DNA of 64,000 nucleotides, from contig CAZTTO010000005.1 of assembly GCA_964616465.1 (NCBI GenBank), positions 62,001-126,000 on the forward strand. The letters are read 5' to 3'. Each line of letters opens with the position of its first letter. The stretch's first letter is position 1. The translations under genes were made by a program, and so were the position numbers. Of this stretch, positions 45,172 to 54,537 are shown piece by piece. The notes under the pieces were generated by a model. It made no database searches, was not told where the DNA came from, and was given only the letters and a program-made list of their open reading frames with translations. Origin of the DNA: JAFLBI01 sp964616465. GTDB taxonomy: Bacteria > Bacteroidota > Bacteroidia > Chitinophagales > Chitinophagaceae.

Positions 45172-45612
45172 ATGGAACATAACGCAGCACAAATGGCAGA
45201 AAATCATGGCGGAGGAACGAAAGAAGTAATTCGTGTTACCATCATTCTTTCTGTAATTACCTTAATTGAATTGGCATTGGGTTATGCTATTATTGGTATG
45301 CCTCCTAGCACACTGGTAACAGCAGTAAAGGGTTCAATCTTAATTCTAATGATGGCGAAAGCTTTTTATATTGTTGCTTACTTTATGCACTTGAAGCATG
45401 AGCTGAAGAATATGATCATGACCATTGTTGTTCCTTTGGCATTGTTCATTTGGTTCATTACTGCTTTCCTTTGGGATGGCAATTCTTACAAGAACTTAAG
45501 AAATACTTACGATCGTCACCATGCTGAGCAAAACAGCATTAAAGTTGAAAAGAAAGAGCATAGCTCCGGCGAAAAGCAGGCTCAACCAAGCGGCGATCAT
45601 AAAGGACATTAA
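45172..45612 (+). CDS. Cytochrome c oxidase subunit IV-like small membrane protein
   Basis: A 146-residue protein with three hydrophobic segments, fitting the prokaryotic small subunit IV (COX4_pro/CtaF-like): KEVIRVTIILSVITLIELALGY, KGSILILMMAKAFYIVAYFMHLKHE and IVVPLALFIWFITAFLWDG. The Glu and Lys within the helices are typical. The C-terminal 35 residues are hydrophilic and His/Lys-rich. It closes the oxidase operon; a terminator follows 16 bases after the stop. Confidence 0.85.
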   Translation: MEHNAAQMAENHGGGTKEVIRVTIILSVITLIELALGYAIIGMPPSTLVTAVKGSILILMMAKAFYIVAYFMHLKHELKNMIMTIVVPLALFIWFITAFLWDGNSYKNLRNTYDRHHAEQNSIKVEKKEHSSGEKQAQPSGDHKGH

Positions 45613-45628
45613 TAAAACCCACTACAAC

Positions 45629-45654
45629 AACCATCGCTGCGGCGGTGGTTTTTT
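45629..45654 (+). terminator. Intrinsic terminator after the oxidase operon
   Basis: AACCATCGC and GCGGTGGTT form a 9-bp stem (one G-T pair) with a TGCG tetraloop, followed by a short T-run. Confidence 0.75.
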
Positions 45655-45670
45655 GTAGGTAGCAAATACT

Positions 45671-46483
45671 ATGAATAAAAAAGCATTATTAGCATTATCA
45701 GTTGCATTGTTTATTCCGCTGATTAGTTACTTATTGGTAAAAAGTTTCAGCGCTGATGCAGTGGATATGCCAAGGCGTTATTTTGTAGACACTGTTCTCA
45801 CTAAACTAGAAAGAGGTAAGTTGGTAGATGATACTATTTGGCATCAGACCAAGAACATTGAGTTGGTAAATCAATTAGGAGATACCGTACAGTTATACGA
45901 TAAAAGAGGTAAGATCATAGTTATGGATTTTTTCTTTACAAGTTGTAGAGGAATTTGTCCAGCATTAACTCGCAACATGAGTAAGTTGCAGCAATCTTTC
46001 TTACGTGGTGGAAACCTTCGTAAAAAAATTGATACTTCTATTGTACAGTTTATGTCTTTTTCAATTGATACTGAAAGAGATTCTGTTCCAGTAATTAAAT
46101 CCTATGCCGATCGTTATGGTGTTAACCACGATAATTGGTGGTTGCTTACAGGAAATCAAGATAAAATCAACAAGTTTGCATTTGAAGAGTTGAAAGTAGA
46201 TCAGTTTAGTGGTAGTCCAGTTGATTCCGACTTTGTCCATACCAACAGATTCGTTTTGCTTGATAGAGATATGGTTGTTAGAGGTTTTTATAACGGACTA
46301 GATTCTATTGCAGTATCGAAGTTGGCTCGAGATATTGGTATTTTAATGCTTGAAAAGGATAAGAAGCGACCTAATACATTGTTTAGTCGTATCATTGATT
46401 TGAGCTGGCTTTGGTTGCTGATTGTATTCTGTGTCATTGCTTTTGTAGTTTACTTCAAATCGAATCTAAAAAAAGCAGGATAG
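45671..46483 (+). CDS. SCO1/SenC family copper chaperone
   Basis: A 270-residue membrane-anchored thioredoxin-fold protein that helps assemble the CuA site of subunit II. The copper ligands are present: CRGIC in FFFTSCRGICPALTRNM and the distal His in DFVHTNRFVLLD. A signal anchor lies at the N-terminus (LLALSVALFIPLISYLLV), and an extra C-terminal transmembrane segment (LWLLIVFCVIAFVVYF) is present, less usual for the family. It stands directly after the oxidase operon, consistent with a role in its assembly. Confidence 0.9.
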   Translation: MNKKALLALSVALFIPLISYLLVKSFSADAVDMPRRYFVDTVLTKLERGKLVDDTIWHQTKNIELVNQLGDTVQLYDKRGKIIVMDFFFTSCRGICPALTRNMSKLQQSFLRGGNLRKKIDTSIVQFMSFSIDTERDSVPVIKSYADRYGVNHDNWWLLTGNQDKINKFAFEELKVDQFSGSPVDSDFVHTNRFVLLDRDMVVRGFYNGLDSIAVSKLARDIGILMLEKDKKRPNTLFSRIIDLSWLWLLIVFCVIAFVVYFKSNLKKAG

Positions 46484-46526
46484 CAACTTTTATCACAATA
46501 GGTTTGTTTAACTAAAAATCATTTAT

Positions 46527-47066
46527 ATGTTACCTCCCTCTATTCAAAAGAACGATCGTTTAGCCAACTGGTTAATAGGAATATTCTCTGTGGTAGTATT
46601 TGTGGTTGTTGTTGTTTTAGGCAGAGTAAAACTGGATATTGATATGGGATTTGATATCCACATTTTTGCACTAGCTAATGCAATTATTAATAGCATCATT
46701 GCTGTACTGCTGATAGGTGCATTAGTGGCAGTAAAAAGTAAAAAGTTTGAGCTACATCGAAAAATGATGTTTGGTGCATTAATCTTATCTATTGTATTTC
46801 TCCTCTCATATATCTTACACCACTTACTTGCGGGCGATACAAAATTTGGTGGCGAAGGAGCCATTCGATATTTCTATTACTTCATTCTAATTACGCATAT
46901 TATTCTTGCGGCATTAATTCTTCCTTTCATTTTATTTACAGCTTACAGGGGATTAACTGCTGAATGGCCTCAACACAGAAAACTCGCTAAAATTACATGG
47001 CCATTATGGTTATATGTAGCAATCACTGGTCCTATTGTTTATATCATGATTAGCCCATACTACTAA
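46527..47066 (+). CDS. DUF420 family membrane protein
   Basis: A 179-residue protein with about five hydrophobic segments. HIFALANAIINSIIAVLLIGALVAVKSKKFELHRKMM and LLSYILHHLLAGDTKFGGEG, plus YFYYFILITHIILAALILPF with conserved His residues, fit DUF420 (CtaG-like context). These proteins commonly lie beside sco and cytochrome oxidase genes, and a role in oxidase assembly is suspected but not proven. Its stop overlaps the next start by one base (TAATG). Confidence 0.85.
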   Translation: MLPPSIQKNDRLANWLIGIFSVVVFVVVVVLGRVKLDIDMGFDIHIFALANAIINSIIAVLLIGALVAVKSKKFELHRKMMFGALILSIVFLLSYILHHLLAGDTKFGGEGAIRYFYYFILITHIILAALILPFILFTAYRGLTAEWPQHRKLAKITWPLWLYVAITGPIVYIMISPYY

Positions 47067-47530
47067 TGCGCTATTTGTATCCATCCTTAAAACAATTACA
47101 ACAACAACACAACTATGGCTTTTGGGGCATGGTGATTGTGTGGACTGTACTTTGGTGGTTACAAAAAGGGACAGTCATAACAGATGATATGATGCCCTTA
47201 GCTCGTCAGCTACAAGCTGGGGTGGCAGTTACAGGAACTTTACTCGGTTGGGGTATTTTTGGATGGTTTAAACGCAAGCTGGAACATGTTCGTTCATTAG
47301 ATACGATTCCTGAAAAACTTGAGGCATACAAAAAAGTCAGTTACATCAAATGGGCGGGCTTATTATTTGTTCTTGCATTTTGTGCTGTAACCTATTGGAT
47401 GTTGCCACAGACAGTTGTATTATTGGTAGCCATTATATTTCTAGTTTTATATGCTGCTCAGCGTCCTATTCCTTCTATTGTAGCACTTCATATTGACGAG
47501 CAAATAGATCGTCTATTTCTTTCTAAATAA
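47066..47530 (+). CDS. Small membrane protein, function unknown
   Basis: A 154-residue protein with four hydrophobic segments (residues ~15-32, ~48-68, ~95-112, ~118-135) and a connecting segment EHVRSLDTIPEKLEAYKKVSYIKW, a pattern seen in a group of small Bacteroidota membrane proteins without a name I can give. It is translationally coupled to the DUF420 gene and so probably acts in the same process or in membrane-linked assembly. Confidence 0.6.
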   Translation: MRYLYPSLKQLQQQHNYGFWGMVIVWTVLWWLQKGTVITDDMMPLARQLQAGVAVTGTLLGWGIFGWFKRKLEHVRSLDTIPEKLEAYKKVSYIKWAGLLFVLAFCAVTYWMLPQTVVLLVAIIFLVLYAAQRPIPSIVALHIDEQIDRLFLSK

Positions 47531-47578
47531 GTTCATTTATTCAAATTCACATAGCTTTACGGTTCGTTATTCACCAGC

Positions 47579-48583
47579 ATGGAAAAAAACTTCATTGATT
47601 ATATCCGCATTTTTTGTCGCTCGGGACATGGAGGAGCAGGGTCTCGGCATTTCCGGCAAGATAAGCTTACTTCAAAAGGTGGACCAGATGGTGGAGATGG
47701 TGGAAGAGGAGGGCATATCATTTTGCGTGGTAACAGTCAGCTTTGGACTTTACTTCATTTGAGGTATTATAAAAATGTGCTAGCTGAGAATGGTGAAAAA
47801 GGGATGAAGCAAAATAAGACTGGTAGAGATGGTGAAGATATTATTATTGAAGTGCCACTTGGAACCATTGCACGTGATGAGGAAACAGGAGAATTAGAGG
47901 CAGAGATTTTGGAAGATGGACAGGAAGTGATTTGGATGAAAGGAGGAAGAGGAGGATGGGGGAATCAGCATTTTGCAACTCCAACCAATCAGGTGCCACA
48001 ATATGCACAGCCTGGAGAACCAGGCGTAGAGGGTTGGAAGTTTTTAGAGTTGAAAGTATTAGCTGATGTAGGATTGGTAGGATTTCCTAATGCTGGAAAA
48101 TCAACTTTGTTATCTGTTATATCTGCCGCTAAACCTAAGATTGCCAATTACGCGTTCACCACATTAATACCTCAATTAGGAATGGTGGCGTATCGCGATA
48201 ATAAGAGCTTTTGTGTAGCTGATTTGCCAGGTATTATTGAAGGAGCCGCAGAAGGAAAAGGACTAGGACATCGATTTTTGCGACATATAGAAAGAAACTC
48301 AGTTTTACTGTTTTTAATTCCAGCCGATAGTAACGACCATCGAAAGGAGTATGAAATTTTAAGAAGCGAATTAGAAGCTTATAATCCCGAAATGTTACAA
48401 AAGGATTTTCTAATTGCTGTAAGTAAGTCGGATATGTTGGATGATGAACTCAAAACAGCCATTTCAAAAGAGTTACCCAAAGATGTGCCACATTTATTTA
48501 TTTCATCCGTTGCACAATTAGGACTGGTTGAATTAAAAGATGCCCTTTGGAAGATGTTGCAAAAAGATGATCAGTCGCAATAA
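47579..48583 (+). CDS. obgE: GTPase ObgE/CgtA
   Basis: A 334-residue Obg-family GTPase acting in 50S ribosome maturation and stress control. The glycine-rich Obg fold (GHGGAGSRHF, GGDGGRGGHIIL, GGRGGWGNQHF) fills the first ~155 residues. The G domain follows with the P-loop GFPNAGKSTLL, switch II DLPGIIEGAAEGKGLG, and SKSD in place of NKxD. The protein ends soon after the G domain without the C-terminal OCT domain, as in many Bacteroidota. Confidence 0.96.
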   Translation: MEKNFIDYIRIFCRSGHGGAGSRHFRQDKLTSKGGPDGGDGGRGGHIILRGNSQLWTLLHLRYYKNVLAENGEKGMKQNKTGRDGEDIIIEVPLGTIARDEETGELEAEILEDGQEVIWMKGGRGGWGNQHFATPTNQVPQYAQPGEPGVEGWKFLELKVLADVGLVGFPNAGKSTLLSVISAAKPKIANYAFTTLIPQLGMVAYRDNKSFCVADLPGIIEGAAEGKGLGHRFLRHIERNSVLLFLIPADSNDHRKEYEILRSELEAYNPEMLQKDFLIAVSKSDMLDDELKTAISKELPKDVPHLFISSVAQLGLVELKDALWKMLQKDDQSQ

Positions 48584-48656
48584 TTTTCTAGAGTAAGCTG
48601 AAATAGATATAAGCTGATTGTTTTAATTTCAGTTTACAGACTTAATTAAAGAAACC

Positions 48657-48866
48657 ATGCAAGCACAAACCTGTTTGTTCTGCGGACATTATGTGCAGTT
48701 GGTGCATGTACATGGGCATTATCAATGTCCGGTTTGTACCACCAATGCGCTTCCTTGTTGTGATGGAGACAATTGCTCAACCAATTACCTATTGGATCAT
48801 TCAATGAATGAAGTAAACAAACGTAAGGAAGCCATTTCTAATCAGTCAAGTACTTCAGAGCCTTAA
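48657..48866 (+). CDS. Small cysteine-rich zinc-ribbon-like protein
   Basis: A 69-residue cytoplasmic protein with paired cysteines CLFC and CPVC separated by a His-rich stretch (HYVQLVHVHGHYQ), as in a zinc ribbon, followed by CCDGDNC. The tail is hydrophilic. I do not recognise a family. It follows obgE by 73 bases and its stop codon overlaps by four bases the stop of the convergent lipoprotein gene. Confidence 0.6.
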   Translation: MQAQTCLFCGHYVQLVHVHGHYQCPVCTTNALPCCDGDNCSTNYLLDHSMNEVNKRKEAISNQSSTSEP

Positions 48867-49534
48867 TATTTACAGTATCCATCACCCGGACTAATCTTAA
48901 TACAAAGTTTTGCGTTTTGTAACCACTTCATTCCAGATCCATTTCCGTCTGTTAAAGTAATGGTATGCTCTACCTTGTTCTTTTTAAATGAAATTCCAGA
49001 TGCAGCAGCATAAGCTTGATGATTTTCATACTGCATAGTTTGTAATACTAGATCCCAATATGCTAAGGTGACCATATAGTCTTTTTGGTTTGGTACAATG
49101 TCTACGAAACTACCTTCAACCCCCGTCCATCTACCAAGCATTGAATCAATTGTACTGCCTATTGGACGTTTGGTATATTGAATGAAGTTGTTATCATCCT
49201 TTAAACGCTTTAACTGTAAAGTATCGTTTCTAAGATCATGAATCAAGAAGAATGATTCCTCTAAAGCAGTATCGAGTAAACCTCTTTCTAAAAAATACAG
49301 CGTATCATTTGATAAGCGCCATTGTACACCGGTTGCGCTGTATGTATTGGGGTAATGAAGACTGGCATTCGGATCTAATTGTAATCCGTTTACGAAGCTA
49401 TCTTGTATATTCCACCATACGCCTGCAAGTTGATCAGATGAAAATGATTTTAAACTCCTAGCTTCATTTTTCTCATTTGATTTACATGCAACTAAAAAAA
49501 TAAGAATGTATAACGACAGTTGTTTCATATTCAA
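48863..49534 (-). CDS. Lipoprotein, function unknown
   Basis: A 223-residue predicted lipoprotein (LYILIFLVACKSNEKNEARSLKSF). The rest is rich in short strands, with LAGVWWNIQDSFVNG, RLSNDTLYFLERGLLDTA and GRWTGVEGSFVDIV, which suggests one or two lipocalin-like beta-barrel units, but no family is certain. It is divergent from the response-regulator gene (42 bases apart). Confidence 0.55.
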   Translation of the reverse strand: MNMKQLSLYILIFLVACKSNEKNEARSLKSFSSDQLAGVWWNIQDSFVNGLQLDPNASLHYPNTYSATGVQWRLSNDTLYFLERGLLDTALEESFFLIHDLRNDTLQLKRLKDDNNFIQYTKRPIGSTIDSMLGRWTGVEGSFVDIVPNQKDYMVTLAYWDLVLQTMQYENHQAYAAASGISFKKNKVEHTITLTDGNGSGMKWLQNAKLCIKISPGDGYCKY

Positions 49535-49576
49535 TTTTTTTCAAGATACTTGATTTTATTATTATTAAATTAGTGC

Positions 49577-50257
49577 ATGCGAATTTTATATGCTGAAGAC
49601 GAAGTTCAATTAGCCAAAACTGTTCAAGAAGGATTGGAAAGTGCAGGGTTTGAAGTTGATATGGTATTTGACGGTTCTATGGCTGAGAGATTTTTTGATA
49701 GGCATGCATATGATTGTGTTTTGTTAGATATTAATTTACCTATCAAAAACGGGTTTGAACTCTGTAAATCATTTAGATCAAAAGATAGTCGTGTTCCAAT
49801 TATCATGCTTACAGCATTAAACGATGTGGAAGACAAACAGGAAGCTTTTTCAGCGGGATCAGATGATTATTTAGTCAAACCATTTCACATACGTGAATTA
49901 ATTCTTAGAATTCAGGCACTGCAAAGACGATTGCAACACAAGGAAACAGTATCTCAGCTTCTAGAAATTGCTGATCTCACTTTAGATTCTGAAAAAAAGG
50001 AAGTTAGGAGGTCAGGAAAGCTAATTAAGTTATCTGTAAAGGAGTTCTTGCTTTTAGAGGTTTTAATGAGAGCTAGAGGAAGGGTGCTTTCAAAATCACA
50101 TTTGTTAGAAGAAGTTTGGGGCATTGACTATGATACAGGAACAAATCAGGTGGAAGTGTATATAAATTTTTTACGATCAAAAATTGATAAACACTCTAGC
50201 ATAAAATTAATCCATACTAGACAGGGTTTCGGTTATTATATTAAAGATGAGTCATGA
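49577..50257 (+). CDS. OmpR-family response regulator
   Basis: A 226-residue two-component response regulator. The receiver domain has the acidic pocket (AEDE), phosphoacceptor Asp51 in LLDINLPIKNGFE, Thr in IIMLTALND and Lys in YLVKPFHIREL. The C-terminal winged helix (LTLDSEKKEVRRSGKLIKLSVKEF...HTRQGFGYYIK) binds DNA. Its stop overlaps the kinase gene by four bases (ATGA), so they are a pair. Target genes are unknown; the lipoprotein gene downstream at 51724 is a candidate by position only. Confidence 0.94.
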   Translation: MRILYAEDEVQLAKTVQEGLESAGFEVDMVFDGSMAERFFDRHAYDCVLLDINLPIKNGFELCKSFRSKDSRVPIIMLTALNDVEDKQEAFSAGSDDYLVKPFHIRELILRIQALQRRLQHKETVSQLLEIADLTLDSEKKEVRRSGKLIKLSVKEFLLLEVLMRARGRVLSKSHLLEEVWGIDYDTGTNQVEVYINFLRSKIDKHSSIKLIHTRQGFGYYIKDES

Positions 50258-51624
50258 CTATTCAGACACGATCGGCAGTATACATGTTTTGTGCAGTTGC
50301 ACTTATGATGGGAGTATTATCAGTTGTCATGTATACTTCCTTATTACAGTATGAGAGCATGCAGTTTCAGTCACGACTTTTAGAGAAAGCTAAAACAACG
50401 ATTGAATTATTGGAAGAAGTACAAGAAGTAGATAGTACTTTGTTAAGGATAGTGGATGAGCATGCATTAAACAAAATAAGAGATGAAAAGATTCTTATAT
50501 TGAACGAAAGTGCGCAGATTGTATACAGTAGTATTGATGATTTTAGTATATCGTATGACTTAGACTTGTTAGAAAAAATTAAGATAAATGGACAAATTCT
50601 ATATGAAGTGAATGATTACGATCATGCTGCAATTTGGTATGAGTCAAAAGATATTAAGCGCTATGTATTTGTTGCAGCCTTTGATACCGAAAGAGAGAAG
50701 GCAATTTCTATTATGCAGAAAATTTTATTTTGGGGTAATGCGTTAGTATTATTGTTTACAATATTGTTTTCCTATTTTTTTGCTGGAAGAGCTTTGTCTC
50801 CTCTTCGTCATTTATCTAAACAAATAGAAAGTCTAGATGATCGTTCCATACTTCAGAATCATAGGTTAGATCAGTTCGAAGGGAAAGATGAAATTGCACA
50901 ATTAGCAAATCGATTTAATGAACTTTTTGAACGACTACAACAGGGACTTACAGAACGATTGGCTTTCTCTCGTTATATATCTCATGAATTACGAACACCT
51001 CTGGCTGTGGTGATGAATAAGCTAGAGTTAGCACAATCAAAGTCATATTCCGAAAATGAGTACAAACTTTTGCTGGATGATTTATGGACAGATCATCAGA
51101 GAATGTCAAACTTGATAGAACAACTTCTTACTTTATTTAGAGCAGAAAGCAGTTATGGTAATCAAGAAATGATTCAGTCTAATTTTTTACAACTACTGGA
51201 AGAGTCAATCGAACAAATTCGATATTCATTTCCAAGCTCTGAAATTCATGTACATATTGCAGATGATTGCATGGATACGGATGTATTTGATTTTAAAGGG
51301 AACCCTTCATTGATAAATGCATTAATCCGAAACCTAATTCATAATGCTTGCAAATATGGACTGCACTCCTCTGTACAAGTTCGACTAGGAGTTCAAGATG
51401 GGTTTATAACTTTTTCAGTTTCTAACTTTGCTGAGCCTATACCTGAAAGTGAAAGAAATTCACTTTTCCAGCCGTTTTTTAGATCTGGTGCAACTGTTAA
51501 GAAAACCGGAACTGGATTAGGTTTAATGTTGTGTAAGTCAATTGCTCGATTACATGCAGGTGATGTCAAATACATTTCAGGGGTAAAGGAACAGACTTTT
51601 GAAGTTAAAATACCAACTTTATAG
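50254..51624 (+). CDS. Sensor histidine kinase
   Basis: A 456-residue membrane histidine kinase. Two transmembrane segments (about 8-28 and 158-178) enclose a periplasmic sensor of ~125 residues. HAMP follows (RALSPLRHLSKQIESLDD), then HisKA with phosphoacceptor His244 in YISHELRTPLAV, and the HATPase domain with N-box LIRNLIHNACKYG and G-boxes GTGLGLMLCKS. The order and coupling to the OmpR-type regulator are standard for copper- or envelope-stress sensors, but the signal cannot be read from the sequence. Confidence 0.94.
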   Translation: MTIQTRSAVYMFCAVALMMGVLSVVMYTSLLQYESMQFQSRLLEKAKTTIELLEEVQEVDSTLLRIVDEHALNKIRDEKILILNESAQIVYSSIDDFSISYDLDLLEKIKINGQILYEVNDYDHAAIWYESKDIKRYVFVAAFDTEREKAISIMQKILFWGNALVLLFTILFSYFFAGRALSPLRHLSKQIESLDDRSILQNHRLDQFEGKDEIAQLANRFNELFERLQQGLTERLAFSRYISHELRTPLAVVMNKLELAQSKSYSENEYKLLLDDLWTDHQRMSNLIEQLLTLFRAESSYGNQEMIQSNFLQLLEESIEQIRYSFPSSEIHVHIADDCMDTDVFDFKGNPSLINALIRNLIHNACKYGLHSSVQVRLGVQDGFITFSVSNFAEPIPESERNSLFQPFFRSGATVKKTGTGLGLMLCKSIARLHAGDVKYISGVKEQTFEVKIPTL

Positions 51625-51723
51625 ATTGATAATCAATTAGATAGGTTTAATGCCCTTTTAATCTTACTTTAAAACCTCTTTAAGGTTGGGGTTGCAGTTT
51701 TGTGTTATCAAAATCAACAAATC

Positions 51724-52458
51724 ATGAAACAATTTAAAACCTTATCAATCGCTTTCATCAGTTCTAGTATGTTTTTTATGTCTTGTAGTAAACAAATGGA
51801 TACACCTATTCAGCCTGAACTATCAACTACAAATTCTATAAACGGACAAGTTTTTCAAGTAAATGAGCACGGTAAATTACAAACACAGCTATCAACAGTT
51901 CAGGTTCAATTAGAACAACAAGGAAAAGTAGTTGCAACAGTGCAAACTAAGATCGACGGATCGTATTCATTCACAAATCTCAATAGTGGAGTTTATCAGG
52001 TATCATATAAACATGCCAATTTGGTTGCGACAAAACAAGAGGTTAAATTAGGGAATCAACCTGTTCGTATATCGCCAGTGACTATGGGGCCAATAGCAAA
52101 ACATAATATTCAAATTGAAGGCAAGAATACTTCAGACGGTTATTTGAATCTGAACTTGCACTTCAACCCGCAACCATCAAAAGGATGTCCTTATACAGCT
52201 ACTGTATTTATTCATAGAAATACGTTTGGAAATGCTGAGCAAGCTTTAACTCGAATCACTAGAAGTACTGAAGTAGATGGTTGGATGGATATTATCTCAA
52301 TAGATCAATTACATGCTTTGGGCTTTAAAAATGGAGATGAGGGATATCTAACTGTTTATCCAGATACATTTCAAGTGAACACACAATCCAATCCTTTGCA
52401 AATTCAATATCCGGCACTTCATTTGTCAGCTGTACAGCATGTAAAAGTACAGTTGTAA
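51724..52458 (+). CDS. Lipoprotein with carboxypeptidase-regulatory-like domain
   Basis: A 244-residue lipoprotein (ISSSMFFMSCSKQ). Residues ~40-110 form a carboxypeptidase-regulatory or prealbumin-like beta sandwich (SINGQVFQVNEHGKLQ...TKIDGSYSFTNLNSGVYQVSYKHANL). The rest, with GYLNLNLHFNPQPSKGCPYTATVFIHR, looks like a second beta domain. The ATG at 51724 gives the signal directly; the open frame upstream from 51700 is unlikely to be used. It follows the two-component pair and precedes a bidirectional terminator. Confidence 0.7.
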   Translation: MKQFKTLSIAFISSSMFFMSCSKQMDTPIQPELSTTNSINGQVFQVNEHGKLQTQLSTVQVQLEQQGKVVATVQTKIDGSYSFTNLNSGVYQVSYKHANLVATKQEVKLGNQPVRISPVTMGPIAKHNIQIEGKNTSDGYLNLNLHFNPQPSKGCPYTATVFIHRNTFGNAEQALTRITRSTEVDGWMDIISIDQLHALGFKNGDEGYLTVYPDTFQVNTQSNPLQIQYPALHLSAVQHVKVQL

Positions 52459-52478
52459 AAGAATAAAGTGTATAATCA

Positions 52479-52503
52479 AAAAAACCGGCAATTGCCGGTT
52501 TTT
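52479..52503. terminator. Bidirectional intrinsic terminator
   Basis: A perfect palindrome AAAACCGGCAATTGCCGGTTTT flanked by A- and T-runs lies between the convergent lipoprotein and typA genes and can terminate transcription from both sides. Confidence 0.88.
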
Positions 52504-52507
52504 GTTT

Positions 52508-54322
52508 TTATGCTTGAGCCTCGCTGGCCATTGATTTGCTGATCTTTTTGCGATCTTCTTCATTGAGCACAACTTTACGCATACGAATTGTTTTAGGTGT
52601 TACTTCAATACATTCATCTTGCTGAATATATTCCATACACTCTTCTAATGTCATTAAAGTTTTAGGTGCAATACGAGTTGCATCATCTGCACCGCTAGCT
52701 CTATGGTTGGTGAGTTTTTTAGCTTCTGTAGCATTCACTACCAAATCGCCTGGCTTAATGTGCTCTGCAATAATTTGGCCAGTGTATACATCTTCTCCTG
52801 GATCTACAAAGAATCTTCCACGGTCTTGTAATTTATCAATAGAATAAGCCGTTGTTTTTTCAGTGTTCTTAGAAATTAGTACGCCGTTACTTCTTCCAGG
52901 AATTGGTCCTTTCCACGGCTTATACTCAGTAAAGCGATGCGCCATTACAGCTTCTCCAGCAGTATTTGTTAGCATTTGAGAACGCAATCCAATCAATCCT
53001 CTTGAAGGAATATCAAACTCTAAGTGTTGCATTTCACCCTTGCTTTCCATTACCAACATTTCACCTTTCCGCTGCGTAACCAAATCAATTACTTTACCAC
53101 TGAATTCCTGAGGTACATCTACCACCAAGTTTTCATAAGGTTCGCACTTCTTGCCGTCGATATTTTTTACCAACACTTGCGGATTACCTACAGTAAGTTC
53201 GTAACCCTCTCTGCGCATGGTTTCAACCAGTACACCTAAGTGAAGAATACCTCTTCCATAAACTAAAAAGCTATCTGCACTATCTGTATCCATAACACGT
53301 AGTGCAAGGTTCTTTTCAGTTTCTTTCATTAAGCGATCTCTGAGGTGACGAGAGGTAACAAACTTTCCATCCTTACCAAAGAATGGGGAGTTATTAATAC
53401 CAAACATCATACTCATAGTAGGTTCATCCACACTAATGATTGGTAATCCTTCTGGATTTTCTGCGTCAGCAATGGTGTCACCAATATTAAAATCTTCTAA
53501 TCCAACTACAGCACAAAGGTCACCAGACAATACTTCTGTTACTCTGCGCTTACCCATTCCTTCGAATACATACAGTTCCTTCACACGGTTCTTCTTGATG
53601 CTTCCATCGGCTTGCACCAAAGCAATAGGTTGGTTTTCTTTGATTGAACCTCTTGTTACTTTACCAATTGCAATTCGTCCTAAGAAAGAAGAATAATCTA
53701 AAGAAGTAATTTGTAATTGAAGGGTTCCTTCAGAAACTTTTGGAGCAGGTACGTGCTCGAGAATACCATCCATCAAAGGCGTAATATCTTCACATTGTTC
53801 GTTGGAGCTGTTGAACCAACCGTTTTTACCACTGCCATAGAAAGTAGGGAAATTCAATTGCTCTTCTGTTGCATCTAAATTGAAGAACAATTCAAATACA
53901 GCATCATGCACTTCATCAGGACGACAATTGGGTTTATCAACTTTATTGATAACAACAATTGGGTGAAGATTTAACTGCAAAGCTTTTTGTAGTACGAATC
54001 TTGTTTGAGGCATAGGTCCTTCAAACGCATCAACCAACAGAATAACGCCATCGGCCATTTTCAAGACACGTTCTACTTCACCTCCAAAATCACTGTGACC
54101 TGGCGTATCAATTACGTTAATTTTTACATCCTTATAAGTAACTGCAGCATTCTTTGAAAAAATGGTAATTCCTCTTTCTTTTTCAAGGTCGTTACTATCC
54201 ATGATGAGTTCACCGGTCTCTTGGTTGTCGCGGAAAACTTTGGTGGTGTGTAAAATACGATCCACCAGGGTTGTCTTGCCATGATCTACGTGGGCAATAA
54301 TGGCTATATTTCTGATATTCAT
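52508..54322 (-). CDS. typA: Translational GTPase TypA/BipA
   Basis: A 604-residue ribosome-associated GTPase of the EF-G-like family. The G domain has IIAHVDHGKTTLVDRIL, the switch I segment ending RGITIF, DTPGHSDFGGEVERVL and NKVDKP. Domain II, an EF-G-like domain III and V (with RGLIGLRSQMLTNTAG) and the TypA-specific C-terminus (NHRASGADDATRIAP, ALEECMEYIQQDE-like) follow. The open frame reaches 54373, but the family N-terminus MNIRNIAI starts at 54322, and a promoter element lies at 54371-54378. Confidence 0.96.
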   Translation of the reverse strand: MNIRNIAIIAHVDHGKTTLVDRILHTTKVFRDNQETGELIMDSNDLEKERGITIFSKNAAVTYKDVKINVIDTPGHSDFGGEVERVLKMADGVILLVDAFEGPMPQTRFVLQKALQLNLHPIVVINKVDKPNCRPDEVHDAVFELFFNLDATEEQLNFPTFYGSGKNGWFNSSNEQCEDITPLMDGILEHVPAPKVSEGTLQLQITSLDYSSFLGRIAIGKVTRGSIKENQPIALVQADGSIKKNRVKELYVFEGMGKRRVTEVLSGDLCAVVGLEDFNIGDTIADAENPEGLPIISVDEPTMSMMFGINNSPFFGKDGKFVTSRHLRDRLMKETEKNLALRVMDTDSADSFLVYGRGILHLGVLVETMRREGYELTVGNPQVLVKNIDGKKCEPYENLVVDVPQEFSGKVIDLVTQRKGEMLVMESKGEMQHLEFDIPSRGLIGLRSQMLTNTAGEAVMAHRFTEYKPWKGPIPGRSNGVLISKNTEKTTAYSIDKLQDRGRFFVDPGEDVYTGQIIAEHIKPGDLVVNATEAKKLTNHRASGADDATRIAPKTLMTLEECMEYIQQDECIEVTPKTIRMRKVVLNEEDRKKISKSMASEAQA

Positions 54323-54370
54323 AATAAGTGATATACCGGGATGCTCGGTTAGAATTTCCCAAAATGTCGG

Positions 54371-54378
54371 CAAAGGTA
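54371..54378 (-). promoter_or_regulatory. -7 promoter element for typA
   Basis: On the minus strand the bases read TACCTTTG, a full TAnnTTTG match 48 bases before the typA start codon. Confidence 0.5.
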
Positions 54379-54537
54379 CAGTTTATGGGTGGCTTGCGGA
54401 AGAAAAGCCTAAAAATTCATCATTTGTTCATATGCAAAATACTGATTATCAATCATTTTCAAATAGTGGACCTGCAATAAATAAGACCTTAAAGGATGTT
54501 TTAGATGAACCACAGCCAAATTAACTAACTTCAACTC

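Noticed and set aside
54300..54524. 74-aa plus-strand ORF between typA and the DoxX gene
   Set aside because: It overlaps the typA start region and its promoter and shows no motif; it reads as noncoding leader DNA.
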